In this document: positions 35,452 to 44,646 of the stretch, one piece after another
Layout of the letters: the number at the start of each line of letters is the position of its first letter
Numbering within the stretch: position 1 is the stretch's first letter
Source of the DNA: Comamonas terrigena NBRC 13299
Lineage (GTDB): Bacteria; Pseudomonadota; Gammaproteobacteria; Burkholderiales; Burkholderiaceae_C
Length of the DNA stretch: 64,000 nt
Reading direction: 5' to 3'
Assembly: GCF_006740045.1 (NCBI RefSeq)
Contig: NZ_AP019749.1
Coordinates: forward strand, 3,305,001 to 3,369,000
Notes under the pieces: model-generated
Databases searched by the model: none
Seen by the model: the letters and a program-made list of their open reading frames with translations, nothing else
What the model was told of the DNA's origin: nothing
Made by a program: the position numbers and the translations under genes

Positions 35452-37020
35452 TTATTCGCCGGCGTCTTCCAGACCCAGTTCCTGGATCTTGCGGGTGATG
35501 GTGTTGCGGCCGATACCCAGGCGCTGTGCAGCCTCCATGCGGCGGCCGTGGGTCACGCCCAGGGCCGCGCGGATCAGGCGCGACTCGAAGCGGCGGCTGA
35601 GAGCATCCCAGACCTCGGTATGACCGGCCGCCAGCAGGCGCGTGGCTTCGGCCGACAGGCCGTCGTCCCACAGGGCCGCCACAGCCGCCTCCACCGTACC
35701 GGCGCCGGCAGCTTGCGATGCGGGCAGGAAGGACTCCACACCGCGTGCCGCAGGCAGCTCCGGCGTGCAATCCCCCGCAGCGCTGGCCGCGGGCACCGGA
35801 CGGTGTTCGGCCACCACGGCCTCGACCGCTGGCGCGCTGGCCGGGGTGTGCAGCACTTCCGGCGGCAGGTCCTGTACGGAGATCACCTGGGCCGGGGCCA
35901 TCACCGTCAACCAGTGGCAGATGTTTTCCAGCTGGCGCACATTGCCGGGGAAGCTGAACTGCGTCAGCCGCTGCAGCGCCTCCGGTGCAATGCGCTTGGG
36001 CTCCACGCCCAGCTGCTTGGCGCTTTTCTGCAGGAAGTGGCGTGCCAGCATGGGCACGTCTTCGCCGCGTTCGCGCAGCGACGGCAGGCGCAACCGGATC
36101 ACGTTCAGGCGGTGGAACAAGTCTTCGCGGAACACTCCGTCCTTGACGCGCAGCTCCAGATCCTGGTGGGTGGCGGCGATCACGCGCACGCTGGTCTTGA
36201 CGGCCGAGTGGCCGCCCACGCGGTAGAAATGCCCGTCCGACAGCACGCGCAGCAAGCGGGTCTGCAGCTCGAACGGCATGTCGCCGATTTCGTCCAGGAA
36301 CAGCGTGCCGCCTTCGGCCTGCTCGAAGCGGCCGCGGCGCTGGGTCTGCGCGCCGGTGAAGGCGCCGCGCTCATGGCCGAACAGCTCGGATTCCAGCAGG
36401 TCCTTGGGGATGGCGGCGGTGTTGATGGCCACGAACGGTCCATTGGCCACGGGCGAATGCTTGTGCAGCGCGCGGGCCACCAGTTCCTTGCCGGAGCCAG
36501 ATTCGCCGGTGATCAGCACCGTCACCAGGCTTTGGCTCAGGCGGCCGATGGCGCGGAACACGTCCTGCATGGCCGGAGCCTGGCCCAGCATTTCGGGCAT
36601 GGCGGACTGGCGCTCTTCGGCCACCTGTTCGCGGCTGCTTTCCTCGACCGCACGGCGGATCAGGGCCACGGCCTTGGGCAGGTCGAACGGCTTGGGCAGG
36701 TATTCGAAGGCGCCGCTCTGGAAGGCGGAGACGGCGCTGTCCAGGTCGGAGTACGCCGTCATGATGATGACGGGCAGCTCCGGGTCTTTCTCGCGCACCT
36801 GCTCCAGCAGCTGCAGGCCGCTGCCACCAGGCATGCGGATGTCGCTGACCAGCACCTGCGGGCCCTGGCGTGCCGGGTCCCCGGCGGGCAAGGCGCTCAG
36901 CGCCTCCAGCACTTCACGCGGATTGGTGAAGCTGCGCGTGGCCAGGTTTTCACGGGCCAATGCCTTTTCCAGGACGAAGCGGATCGAGGGGTCGTCATCT
37001 ACTATCCAGATCGGCTTCAT
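35452..37020 (-). CDS. glnG: Nitrogen regulation response regulator NtrC
   Basis: A 522-residue sigma-54 activator. The receiver domain (about residues 1-125) has the phospho-acceptor in VLVSDIRMPGGSGL and the acidic pocket WIVDDDPSIRFV. The AAA+ domain (about 150-380) has Walker A GESGSGKELVARALH, the sigma-54 contact loop GAFTGA and Walker B GTLFLDEIGDMP. An Ala/Pro linker of about 80 residues follows. The Fis-type HTH at the C terminus is GRRMEAAQRLGIGRNTITRKI. It is 40 bases downstream of ntrB. It would be phosphorylated by NtrB under nitrogen limitation and activate glnA, whose promoter region has matching sites. Confidence 0.97.
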   Translation of the reverse strand: MKPIWIVDDDPSIRFVLEKALARENLATRSFTNPREVLEALSALPAGDPARQGPQVLVSDIRMPGGSGLQLLEQVREKDPELPVIIMTAYSDLDSAVSAFQSGAFEYLPKPFDLPKAVALIRRAVEESSREQVAEERQSAMPEMLGQAPAMQDVFRAIGRLSQSLVTVLITGESGSGKELVARALHKHSPVANGPFVAINTAAIPKDLLESELFGHERGAFTGAQTQRRGRFEQAEGGTLFLDEIGDMPFELQTRLLRVLSDGHFYRVGGHSAVKTSVRVIAATHQDLELRVKDGVFREDLFHRLNVIRLRLPSLRERGEDVPMLARHFLQKSAKQLGVEPKRIAPEALQRLTQFSFPGNVRQLENICHWLTVMAPAQVISVQDLPPEVLHTPASAPAVEAVVAEHRPVPAASAAGDCTPELPAARGVESFLPASQAAGAGTVEAAVAALWDDGLSAEATRLLAAGHTEVWDALSRRFESRLIRAALGVTHGRRMEAAQRLGIGRNTITRKIQELGLEDAGE

Positions 37021-37060
37021 GTTCGCGTAACCCTTTTCTTTCTATGTGAAACACCAGACC

Positions 37061-38131
37061 TCAAGGCAGAGGAATCAGGATACGGAAATCGGTGCGCCCC
37101 GGGCTGCTTTCGCATTCGATCAGCCCCTGGTGGCGTTGCACAAAGGTCTGCGCCAGCGGCAGTCCCAATCCGGATCCCCCATCCCGGCCTGTCACCAGCG
37201 GATAGAAAATCCGCTCCTTGATGTGCTCAGGCACGCCTGGTCCGTTGTCTATCACATGCAATTCCAATGCCAGCTTGTGGCGCTGGCGGCCCATCGTGAC
37301 CTGGCGAGCCACGCGGGTGCGCAAGGTGATCTCGGCATCGCCCACGGCAATCCGGTCGGCCAGCACCTGGGCCGCGTTCTGCACGATGTTCAGCACCGCC
37401 TGGATCAGCTGGGCACGGTCGCCTCGGAACTCCGGGATGGAAATATCGTAGTCGCGCCGCACGGTCAGCCCCAGAGGGTGTTCCACCAGCACCAGCGAGC
37501 GCACGCGTTCGCAGACTTCGTGGATGTTGACGTCGCCCACCTGGTGGGGGTGGCGGTGCGGGGCCAGCAGACGGTCCACCAGGCTTTGCAGGCGGTCCGC
37601 CTCGTGGATGATGACCTGGGTGTATTCCTTGAGCTCGCGGCTGTCGAGGTCCATCTCCAGCAACTGGGCCGCGCCACGGATGCCGCCCAGCGGGTTCTTG
37701 ATTTCATGCGCCAGGTTGCGCACCAGCTCCTTGTTGGCGGCCGCCTGTTCGACCAGCCGTTCCTCGCGGTCCTGGCGCACCTGCTGGTCCAGCACCCACA
37801 GCTCCACCAGTACCTCGCCGCGCTCTTCCAGCGGCGCGATGGTGGCGTGCACCATCAGCGGCTCCTGCACCGGCGGAACCAGCGTGGTGTCAAAGCGCAT
37901 GGCGGCGTAGTCCAGCCCCTTGCCACCCGCCAGGGCGTTGTCGAGCAGCGCAGGCTGGGCAATGAAGGTGGAGAAGCGGCTGCCGTCGAGCATGCGGCGC
38001 GACATGCCCAGGGTGTTTTCCAGCGCCGCGTTCGCAAAGATCACCTCGCCATGGCGGTTGAGCACCACGGTCAGTGTGGACAACAGGTCCAGCACGGCAA
38101 AGCGCTGGGCGGTCAGATGCGTATCGGTCAT
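37061..38131 (-). CDS. glnL: Nitrogen regulation sensor kinase NtrB
   Basis: A 356-residue cytoplasmic histidine kinase/phosphatase. The N-terminal PAS domain covers about residues 8-120 (VLDLLSTLTVVLNRHGEVIFANAA). The phospho-accepting His is in NLAHEIKNPLGGIRGAAQLL (about residue 145). ATP-binding boxes: N-box IVQNAAQVL, G1 VIDNGPGVP and G2 GRDGGSGLGLPLAQ. No membrane helix, as expected for NtrB, which is governed by PII. ATG 38131 (MTDTHLTAQR) is chosen. Separated from glnA by about 340 bases with a terminator, so ntrBC may have its own promoter in that spacer, though I saw none that is convincing. Confidence 0.96.
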   Translation of the reverse strand: MTDTHLTAQRFAVLDLLSTLTVVLNRHGEVIFANAALENTLGMSRRMLDGSRFSTFIAQPALLDNALAGGKGLDYAAMRFDTTLVPPVQEPLMVHATIAPLEERGEVLVELWVLDQQVRQDREERLVEQAAANKELVRNLAHEIKNPLGGIRGAAQLLEMDLDSRELKEYTQVIIHEADRLQSLVDRLLAPHRHPHQVGDVNIHEVCERVRSLVLVEHPLGLTVRRDYDISIPEFRGDRAQLIQAVLNIVQNAAQVLADRIAVGDAEITLRTRVARQVTMGRQRHKLALELHVIDNGPGVPEHIKERIFYPLVTGRDGGSGLGLPLAQTFVQRHQGLIECESSPGRTDFRILIPLP

Positions 38132-38395
38132 GCAAATACCAAGCAAGCTCAGTGCCTGGCCGGGGTGCGTTCAGGTAAAAACAAGAGCAGGCGATGCGCG
38201 CTGCAGAGGCCCTGCATCCCATTATGGGCATGAATCACGGCCGATGGGCCGGTGGCCCGCTTCGCCGGGGATGGACGCCGACACAGGCGACGGCCTGACA
38301 GGCCCAGCGGAGGTAACGGGGATGCAACCCGGCAGCACGCCACTGCCCTCTCCCCCCTCCCGGCAAGAAGCCCCCCAACCGATCGGGATGCAGAC

Positions 38396-38425
38396 AAAAA
38401 AGGCGGCCCGGAGGCCGCCTTTTTT
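38396..38425. terminator. Bidirectional terminator after glnA
   Basis: An 8-bp perfect stem, AGGCGGCC/GGCCGCCT with a CGGA loop, is flanked by an A-run on the left and six T on the right. For glnA (minus strand) the T-tract is on the left side. It separates glnA from ntrBC. The remaining spacer down to 38132 holds no gene. Confidence 0.9.
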
Positions 38426-38472
38426 AGAGTGCCTGGAGGGCCCGTGCCGCGAGCGGCAGGCCCCCACAGGGC

Positions 38473-39888
38473 TTACAGGGAGTAGTACATGTCGTATTCG
38501 ACAGGGTGCACGGCCTGACGGAAGCGGGTCACTTCGCCCATCTTCAGCTCGATGTAGGCGTCGATCATGCTGTCGGAGAACACACCACCCTTGGTCAGGA
38601 AGGCGCGGTCGGCGTCCAGGGCTTCCAGAGCCTGGTCCAGGCTGTGGCAGACGGTGGGCACCAGCTTGTCTTCTTCCGGAGGCAGGTGGTACAGATCCTT
38701 GGTGGCGGCTTCGCCGGGGTGGATCTTGTTTTCCACGCCGTCCAGACCGGCCATCAGCAGCGCTGCGAAGCCCTGGTAGGGGTTCATCAGTGGATCGGGG
38801 AAGCGGGCTTCCACGCGGCGGCCCTTGGGGTTGCTCACGTAAGGAATACGGATGGAAGCGGAACGGTTCTTGGCCGAGTAAGCCAGCTTCACAGGCGCTT
38901 CAAAGCCGGGCACCAGACGCTTGTACGAGTTCGTACCGGGGTTGGTGATGGCGTTCAGGGCACGGGCGTGCTTGATGATGCCGCCGATGTAGTACAGGGC
39001 GAAGTCGGACAGACCGGCATAGCCGTCACCGGCGAACAGGTTCTTGCCGTCCTTCCACACGGACTGGTGCACGTGCATGCCGGAGCCGTTGTCGCCAGCG
39101 TAGGGCTTGGGCATGAAGGTCGCGGTCTTGCCGTAGGTGTTGGCCACGTTCCAGATCACGTACTTCTGCAGCTGGGTCCAGTCAGCGCGTTCCACCAGAG
39201 TGGAGAAGCGGGTACCCAGTTCGTTCTGGCCAGCGCCCGCCACTTCGTGGTGGAACACTTCGACCGGAATGCCCAGGGATTCCAGGATCAGGGACATTTC
39301 GGCGCGCATGTCTTGCGTGCTGTCGACGGGAGGCACGGGGAAGTAGCCGCCCTTGACGCGGGGACGGTGACCACGGTTGCCGGTTTCGAACTTGGCGCCG
39401 CTGTTCCAGGGGGCTTCGTATTCTTCGATTTCGAAGAAGGGGTTGTGGGGTTCGGTACCCCAACGCACGCCGTCGAAGATGAAGAATTCGGGTTCGGGAC
39501 CGAAGTAGGCGGTGTCGCCCAGACCGGAAGCCTTCAGGTAGGCTTCAGCGCGCTTGGCCACGGAGCGGGGATCGCGGTCGTAGGCCTTGCCGTCACCGGG
39601 TTCGATCACGTCACACTGCAGGATCAGCGTGGTTTCTTCAAAGAAAGGATCGATGTTGGCGGTGCTGGGATCGGGCATCAGCAGCATGTCCGAGGCTTCG
39701 ATACCCTTCCAGCCGGCGACCGACGAACCGTCGAAAGCGTGGCCCGACGTGAACTTGTCTTCGTCAAAGTGCGACAGGGGCACGGTCACGTGCTGTTCCT
39801 TACCGCGGGTATCGGTGAAGCGCAGATCGACGAACTTGACGTCGTTCTCCTTCACAATGCTCATCACGTCTGCAACGGTCTTAGCCAT
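38473..39888 (-). CDS. glnA: Glutamine synthetase, type I
   Basis: The 471-residue GSI makes glutamine from glutamate, ammonia and ATP and is the main ammonium-assimilating enzyme. Seen: the N-terminal beta-grasp start [20 protein letters not shown], the catalytic region [16 protein letters not shown], the Glu-rich [13 protein letters not shown], the ATP loop [16 protein letters not shown], and the adenylylation Tyr in [12 protein letters not shown]. These fit the GSI-beta subtype regulated by GlnE. ATG 39888 has AGGAGA 7 bases upstream; longer upstream codons are not part of the protein. A sigma-54 promoter and an NtrC site lie upstream, and ntrB-ntrC are downstream. Confidence 0.98.
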   Translation of the reverse strand: MAKTVADVMSIVKENDVKFVDLRFTDTRGKEQHVTVPLSHFDEDKFTSGHAFDGSSVAGWKGIEASDMLLMPDPSTANIDPFFEETTLILQCDVIEPGDGKAYDRDPRSVAKRAEAYLKASGLGDTAYFGPEPEFFIFDGVRWGTEPHNPFFEIEEYEAPWNSGAKFETGNRGHRPRVKGGYFPVPPVDSTQDMRAEMSLILESLGIPVEVFHHEVAGAGQNELGTRFSTLVERADWTQLQKYVIWNVANTYGKTATFMPKPYAGDNGSGMHVHQSVWKDGKNLFAGDGYAGLSDFALYYIGGIIKHARALNAITNPGTNSYKRLVPGFEAPVKLAYSAKNRSASIRIPYVSNPKGRRVEARFPDPLMNPYQGFAALLMAGLDGVENKIHPGEAATKDLYHLPPEEDKLVPTVCHSLDQALEALDADRAFLTKGGVFSDSMIDAYIELKMGEVTRFRQAVHPVEYDMYYSL

Positions 39889-39934
39889 CAGGTATCTCCT
39901 GGAAAAGCGCTTGAAAAAAGTACGGGGGATGCAA

Positions 39935-39950
39935 AGCAGAATGCGTGCCA
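39935..39950 (-). promoter_or_regulatory. Sigma-54 promoter of glnA
   Basis: On the minus strand TGGCACGCATTCTGCT has GG and GC exactly 10 bases apart, as needed for the -24/-12 elements. It matches TGGCAC-N5-TTGC with one mismatch (CTGC for TTGC). It lies about 45 bases before the glnA ATG. Confidence 0.75.
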
Positions 39951-40074
39951 GGGCCGCAGTTGGACTGCCTTCCCTGGGTGCAGTGGCGCCGCGCACCGAA
40001 AACCACTGCCATGCACCCCTCGATAATCACCGAGTTGGTGCAAAAAAGCAGAGTACGCCTGTCGAACTTCTGAT

Positions 40075-40091
40075 TGCACTGTTTTGGTGCA
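40075..40091. promoter_or_regulatory. NtrC-binding site upstream of glnA
   Basis: TGCAC-N7-GTGCA (17 bp) is a full match to the NtrC site core. It lies about 130 bases upstream of the sigma-54 promoter, a normal enhancer distance. A neighbouring palindrome, GGTGC-N6-GCACC, overlaps one end, and extra half-sites (TTGGTGCA, ATGCACC) lie between it and the promoter. Confidence 0.75.
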
Positions 40092-40238
40092 TTTAAGCAC
40101 CTAAATAGTGCCGCCGTTCAACCACATGCTCCGCATCGCAGGCCGTCAGTGTAGCCGCGCCCAGGGCTGTAGCGAAGGCTTGCACCGGTTTCGCACGCCA
40201 TTGCGCCGCCATCCTGGTGCGCTGCCGCCAAGCCTGGC

Positions 40239-41075
40239 TCAGGGCACGCGCACCGCGTCCGGTGCCGCCCCCTGGGTGACGGCCTCGCGCCGCAGCTGTT
40301 CCAGTGCCGCCAGGCAGAAATGGGCAAACCACAGCGACGACAGCGCGAACACCAGTGCGTAGATCCAGATGGCCAGCGGCACCAGCAGCCAGAACAGCGC
40401 CACGAACACCACGCCCGAGGCCCAGACCACGCTGGGCGCAGCCCCCATCACCCCACAGACCACGCCCATGCCCAGCAGCGGCATGCGAAAGCGTGTGAGC
40501 ACCGCCTGGCGCTCGGCCTGGCTGGCGTGTTCGGCCAGGGCATCGAAGGCCATCACGCGGTAGGTGAGCCAGCCCCACACCAGCGGCGGCACCACCAGCA
40601 CCAGCGGCGGAATGAACCACAGCGGGATGGACAGCACCAGCACCACCAGGGCAATCAGCGTGGAGCCCAGGGCCCAGGCCAGCGCCTGCCACCAGTGACC
40701 GCCCTGCTTGCGCTCCAGCAAGGGAAAGCGCCGCTCGGCCACCCATTCCACCAGCTTGGGCGTCATGAACAGGGACACCAGCATCAGCACCAACACCACC
40801 AGCAGCCCCGTGGCCGCCAGCACCAGCAGCACGGAACCCAGCACCTCGACACCCCAGCTCAGGCCGCGCTCCTGCATCCAGTGCCACACCGCGCCCAGCC
40901 AGCCCACGCCTTCCAGCGTCTGCACCGTCCAGTGCAGCGCCGGCTGCCAGAACAGCCAGGACAGCAGCGCGGCCAGCAGCGCCATCAACAGCAGCGGGAA
41001 CAGCGACCAGGCAATCACCTTGCGGTGCAGGCAATTGCCCAGCGCGCGGACAAAGGAGGCTATCAGCAGGTTCAT
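40239..41075 (-). CDS. EI24-domain membrane protein
   Basis: A 278-residue inner-membrane protein of the EI24/CysZ-like family. It has about six hydrophobic segments, at about residues 22-45, 70-100, 140-185 (IPLWFIPPLVLVVPPLVWGWLTYR) and 205-262. The family core LVEWVAERRFPLLERKQGGHWW and MAFDALAEHAS is present. CysZ in enterics carries sulfate, but most betaproteobacterial EI24 proteins are uncharacterised, so transport is only a possibility. ATG 41075 (MNLLIASFVRAL) was chosen over a longer frame because it starts at the family N terminus and has AGG nearby. Confidence 0.85.
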   Translation of the reverse strand: MNLLIASFVRALGNCLHRKVIAWSLFPLLLMALLAALLSWLFWQPALHWTVQTLEGVGWLGAVWHWMQERGLSWGVEVLGSVLLVLAATGLLVVLVLMLVSLFMTPKLVEWVAERRFPLLERKQGGHWWQALAWALGSTLIALVVLVLSIPLWFIPPLVLVVPPLVWGWLTYRVMAFDALAEHASQAERQAVLTRFRMPLLGMGVVCGVMGAAPSVVWASGVVFVALFWLLVPLAIWIYALVFALSSLWFAHFCLAALEQLRREAVTQGAAPDAVRVP

Positions 41076-41166
41076 GCCCCGCAGCATAGCGGTCTGTGCG
41101 CACAATGCCATAGGACAGCGGCCACTTTGCCGCGGTGCATGCCGGGGCACCCTGCCCCCTGCCCGC

Positions 41167-42153
41167 TCAGGCGCGGTTCACCAGCCGCAGCAGGCCCTTC
41201 CACTGCTGGGACCAGAAGCCCTGGCCATAATCGCGCAGTTGGCCCTGGGCATTGGGCTGCACCTGGTCGCGCACGCCGGTGGGGTCCCAGCGCAGCTCGA
41301 AGTTGGCCGTGCCCCACAGCATGTCCCACCAGGGCAGCAGCACGCCAAAGTTGTTGCCATGGGCCTTCTGGTTGCGCACCGGGGCCCGCATTTCATGGCC
41401 GATGCCGATGGTGTGGTGGCGGCGGTGAAAACGCGGGCTGACCCAGAGGCGCTCGCCCACCGTGCCGAACCAGACGCGCAGATTGGCGTGCTGGAAGCTT
41501 TCGCTCAGCTGCGTCAGCGCCACCAGCAGCACGAACTGCGCCGGCTGCACCCCGATCAGCTGGGCCACCACCACGATGATGCTGTCGCGCACCACATCGT
41601 CCAGCAGGTGGTTGCGGTTGTCGCTCCACATGGTCATCTGCCGCTGCGAATGGTGCAGCGCATGCAGCTTCCACCACCAGCCCCAGCTGTGCTGGCCGCG
41701 GTGGATCCAGTAGTCCAGCAGGTCGAACACCAGCAGGTAGAGGATGAAGCTGATCCAGGCCTTGTCCGTCACGCCCGGCCACAGGCCTTCCAGCTGGAAG
41801 GTGGGCAGGCCCCAGACATGCAGCTGGCCGAACAGGTCGTTCCACAGCGGCTCGGTGGAAAAGAACAACGCCACCCGGAACAGGCCCAGCCGGTGCACCA
41901 GGGTGTAGAGCATGTCCACGCGGATGGCACGGCGGTCGGTCACCGCCTCCACCGGACGCCAGCGCTGCAGCGGGGCAATCACCAGCACCAGCACCAGCAG
42001 TTGCAGCAGTCCCACCAGCAGCCAGCCCGTGGCCTCAAAGGCGTCTTCCATCAGGCTGGCCATGCCGGCGTAATACAGCACCGGCTGGACCACGCCTTCG
42101 TACAGGCCTTGCTGGGCCTGGCCAAACCATTGGGACAATGTCTCCCACACCAT
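41167..42153 (-). CDS. Fatty acid hydroxylase / sterol desaturase family protein
   Basis: A 328-residue membrane di-iron oxygenase. The eight-His pattern is present: DYWIHRGQHSW, KLHALHHSQRQM and FHRRHHTIG, plus an earlier His region. Hydrophobic segments at about residues 40-62, 130-152 and 190-210 anchor it. The family hydroxylates or desaturates lipids. The specific substrate (fatty acid, hopanoid, carotenoid, sterol-like) cannot be told. It reads in the same direction as the neighbouring EI24 and deacetylase genes, with 91- and 44-base gaps. The gene is intact, and an operon is possible. Confidence 0.87.
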   Translation of the reverse strand: MVWETLSQWFGQAQQGLYEGVVQPVLYYAGMASLMEDAFEATGWLLVGLLQLLVLVLVIAPLQRWRPVEAVTDRRAIRVDMLYTLVHRLGLFRVALFFSTEPLWNDLFGQLHVWGLPTFQLEGLWPGVTDKAWISFILYLLVFDLLDYWIHRGQHSWGWWWKLHALHHSQRQMTMWSDNRNHLLDDVVRDSIIVVVAQLIGVQPAQFVLLVALTQLSESFQHANLRVWFGTVGERLWVSPRFHRRHHTIGIGHEMRAPVRNQKAHGNNFGVLLPWWDMLWGTANFELRWDPTGVRDQVQPNAQGQLRDYGQGFWSQQWKGLLRLVNRA

Positions 42154-42197
42154 GTTCTTCCCTCATTGCGGCGGATCCTGCTGTCCGCACTGTAGTC

Positions 42198-43046
42198 CTA
42201 CGGCTGGCGCGCAGTCGCCGCCGCAGCGGTGTGACCCTGCACCCAGGCACGGTAGTCGGGGTGCTGGTCCAGCGTGCGAAAGCAAAAGCCCTTGGCCTGC
42301 AGGCCGGTGATCAGCGGCTCCAGCACCGCCGGCGCCCAGGGATCCTTGCGTGACCAGATGCCCAGGTGGGCCAGCAGCACATCGCCCGGGCGGATGCGCG
42401 CCAGCGCCTGCTGCAGCAAGGCGGCGTTGCTGAACTTCTCGCTGGACAGCTCGTCCCCCAGAAAACCGGCCGGCGACCAGCCCACGTGCTTGAAGCCGCA
42501 GGCCTCGGCCGCCTGCAGCAGCTGGGGCGAGGTCTTGCCACCGGGCGCACGCCATAGCGGCAGTGGTGCCTGGCCGGTGGTCTGGCGCAGCCATTCGCTG
42601 GACTTGCGGATCTCGGCGCAGTACTGCGCGGCGCTGAGCGTGACGGTCTGGTCCTTGTGCGCGCCCTGCGAAGGCCGCACACGGAAGGAGCGGTCCGCCG
42701 CCGCGCCCAGGTCGCCACGCCAGTAGGTGTGGTCCCAGGTGTGGCTGGCAAAGCGGTGCCCTTCCTGGGCGCGCGCCTTCCACCACGGCGCCCAATGCGT
42801 GCCCAGACTGCCGTCGCCCTGCTGCGTGGTCTCGTTGGCGGCAAAAAAGGTGACGCGAACCTGGTGGCGGCGCAGCACATCGGCCACCAGATCGGCCACG
42901 CCCATGTGGCCGGTGTCGAAGGTCAGATAGACCGGTTTGTCACAGTCTTGCGGGGCGGGTGTGCTGCTGCCACTGGCGTGGACAGGCAGACACAACGCAA
43001 CCAACACCCCGGCGGCCATGCGTGTGGCAGGCAGATAGGCGGCCAT
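42198..43046 (-). CDS. Polysaccharide deacetylase family protein
   Basis: A 282-residue secreted or periplasmic protein with a signal peptide (RMAAGVLVALCLPVHASG). The NodB-type domain follows. Motif 1 reads YLTFDTGHMG, motif 2 SHTWDHTYW with both metal His, motif 3 RAPGGK. In motif 1 the base Asp is kept but the usual second Asp (metal ligand in TFDDG) is Thr. Several betaproteobacterial members share this form, as far as I recall. The C-terminal LLAHLGIWSRKD keeps a His. It would deacetylate N-acetylated glycans or a peptidoglycan-like substrate, if active. GAGGAGG lies 6 bases before ATG 43046. Confidence 0.85.
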   Translation of the reverse strand: MAAYLPATRMAAGVLVALCLPVHASGSSTPAPQDCDKPVYLTFDTGHMGVADLVADVLRRHQVRVTFFAANETTQQGDGSLGTHWAPWWKARAQEGHRFASHTWDHTYWRGDLGAAADRSFRVRPSQGAHKDQTVTLSAAQYCAEIRKSSEWLRQTTGQAPLPLWRAPGGKTSPQLLQAAEACGFKHVGWSPAGFLGDELSSEKFSNAALLQQALARIRPGDVLLAHLGIWSRKDPWAPAVLEPLITGLQAKGFCFRTLDQHPDYRAWVQGHTAAAATARQP

Positions 43047-43072
43047 GCACCCTCCTCGCGGTCTGGCAGTGT

Positions 43073-44194
43073 TCAGCGCGGCGAGTGGGCCAGGGTCCAC
43101 ACGCCGTGGGGCGACTTGCCCACATTGACCTGGCGGATCACCTTCTTCTCCACCATGTCGATCACGCTGAGCTTGCGCGCCCAGCGGGAGGACAGGTAGA
43201 TGTAGCGCAGATCGGTCGTCACGTCCATGCAGTCCGGACCGCCCGGTGCGGGGTAGTTGTCCACCACGGTGTGGGTGGTCATGTCGATCTTGCTGATGGT
43301 GTTGGCCACGCGGTTGCTCACCAGCAGGTGGCGGCCGTCGCCCAGCGCACGGAAGGCGTGTGCGCCCTTGGCCGTGGGGATTTGCCCCACGCGCTTGGCC
43401 GGCGTGGCCGTGGCGGCGGGGTTGATGCTGAACACCTCCACGCCGTCACTGCCGGTCAGGCCGATGAAGATGAACTTGCCGTCCGGGCTGCCGTACAGGT
43501 CGGCCGGCATGGAGCCCGTGGGCACGCGCCACAGCAGCTTCTGCGTGTGCAGGTCGATGGCAACCAGCTCGTCGCTGTCCTGCATGGTGGAGTAGATCGT
43601 GGTGCTCTTGGCGTCGATCCACAGGTGGCTGGGCGTCTTGCCCGTGGGAATGCGCTGCACCAGCTGCGGGTTGCTGCCGTCCCAGCGGTAGATGTCCACG
43701 TGGTTCAGGCGGTTGGCAGCGGTGATGAACCACTTCATGTCCGGCGAGAAGCGCAGGTGGTAGGGGTCGACGATGTCGCGCACCGTGCGCTGGATGACGG
43801 CCGTGCGCGGGTCCACAAAGGTCAGCGTGTCGCCCGTGGCATTGGCCACGATGATGGACTTCTCGTCCGGCGTCAGGTACAGGTGGTGCGGCTCCTTGCC
43901 GGTGGGCAGGCGCGCGGTTTCGGTCCAGGTGGCGGGGTCGACCACGCTGATGGTGGCATCCAGCGAATTGAGCACGAACACCGGGGGCGGCTTGCCGCCG
44001 GCAGCCGGTGCAGTTGCAGCAGCAGTTGCCACGGGGGCGGGGTGTGCCGCCGCGCCGGATGCCGCCGAACCCGCGGACACCTTGGCGGGTTCAGACGCGC
44101 CGAACAGGTTGGAGAAGACTCCAGCCATGGCCGGTGTAGAGAGCGAACCCAGCAGCCACATCAGGCTCTGGCGCTTGGAACGGGAAACCGCCAC
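43073..44194 (-). CDS. YncE-family beta-propeller protein
   Basis: A 373-residue exported protein. A GTG start at 44194 gives a short basic N terminus and a signal-like hydrophobic stretch (LMWLLGSLSTPAMA), followed by an Ala/Pro linker. Seven beta-propeller blades follow from about residue 75. The YVTN-type repeat is visible as VFVLNSLDATISVVDPATW, LTPDEKSIIVANATGDTLTFVDP, SPDGKFIFIGLTGSDGVEVF and RVANTISKIDM. Such proteins bind ligands in the periplasm; some accompany cytochrome or quinoprotein systems. ATG 44158 is an alternative start. A promoter at 44224-44251 fits the GTG. No redox partner is next to it. Confidence 0.82.
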   Translation of the reverse strand: MAVSRSKRQSLMWLLGSLSTPAMAGVFSNLFGASEPAKVSAGSAASGAAAHPAPVATAAATAPAAGGKPPPVFVLNSLDATISVVDPATWTETARLPTGKEPHHLYLTPDEKSIIVANATGDTLTFVDPRTAVIQRTVRDIVDPYHLRFSPDMKWFITAANRLNHVDIYRWDGSNPQLVQRIPTGKTPSHLWIDAKSTTIYSTMQDSDELVAIDLHTQKLLWRVPTGSMPADLYGSPDGKFIFIGLTGSDGVEVFSINPAATATPAKRVGQIPTAKGAHAFRALGDGRHLLVSNRVANTISKIDMTTHTVVDNYPAPGGPDCMDVTTDLRYIYLSSRWARKLSVIDMVEKKVIRQVNVGKSPHGVWTLAHSPR

Positions 44195-44223
44195 AGGGAC
44201 ACCACTTTCAAAAATGAGCCCGC

Positions 44224-44251
44224 AGTGTATGCCTGCCGCAGGGGCTTGCAA
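44224..44251 (-). promoter_or_regulatory. Promoter of the YncE-like gene
   Basis: On the minus strand TTGCAA and TACACT are 16 bases apart. The -10 ends about 30 bases before the GTG start. Confidence 0.5.
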
Positions 44252-44573
44252 TGGCAGTGTAGTGCCGATGGGGGACATCACGCATTTTTGCGACACCGGC
44301 CCGGGGCCATATCCGACGCGGCACCTGCGCTGCAGCCGCAGCGACCACTCCCTCCAATCGCTCCCGGGACTTACAGCCACCACCGCAGTTAGCTATATTT
44401 TTATGAGCACTCAACACCCAGCATATGGCGACTTCAAATAAATTATTGGCTTAGATCACCATTACACCTGTCTAAGGCGCTCACTTTTTGATATACGCAG
44501 TCTGCAATCAGAGGCTGCATACCGATAGCCACGCTATGGGCCTGACCAGACCCCAAGGCCCCGCAGGCACCAT
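44252..44573. other. Intergenic region without recognised gene
   Basis: About 320 bases between the YncE-like promoter and the terminator of the phosphoribosyltransferase gene. The middle (44385-44510) is AT-rich, with TATATTTTTATG and AATAAATTATT. I find no RBS-supported frame or RNA gene. It may contain additional promoter or regulatory sites for the YncE-like gene. Confidence 0.5.
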
Positions 44574-44575
44574 GC

Positions 44576-44598
44576 AAAAAGGCCCCTTGCGGGGCCTT
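44576..44598 (-). terminator. Intrinsic terminator after the phosphoribosyltransferase gene
   Basis: On the minus strand an 8-bp stem, AAGGCCCC/GGGGCCTT with a GCAA loop, is followed by further T. It ends the hisZ-purA-phosphoribosyltransferase transcript. Confidence 0.85.
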
Positions 44599-44646
44599 GT
44601 GCGGAGGTGGAAGGCACCAGCCTTCAGACCGGTGCCGAGCCGGGGC

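Noticed and set aside
44385..44520. AT-rich stretch as an insertion or Fnr site
   Set aside because: No terminal repeats or target duplication seen and no convincing TTGAT-N4-ATCAA.
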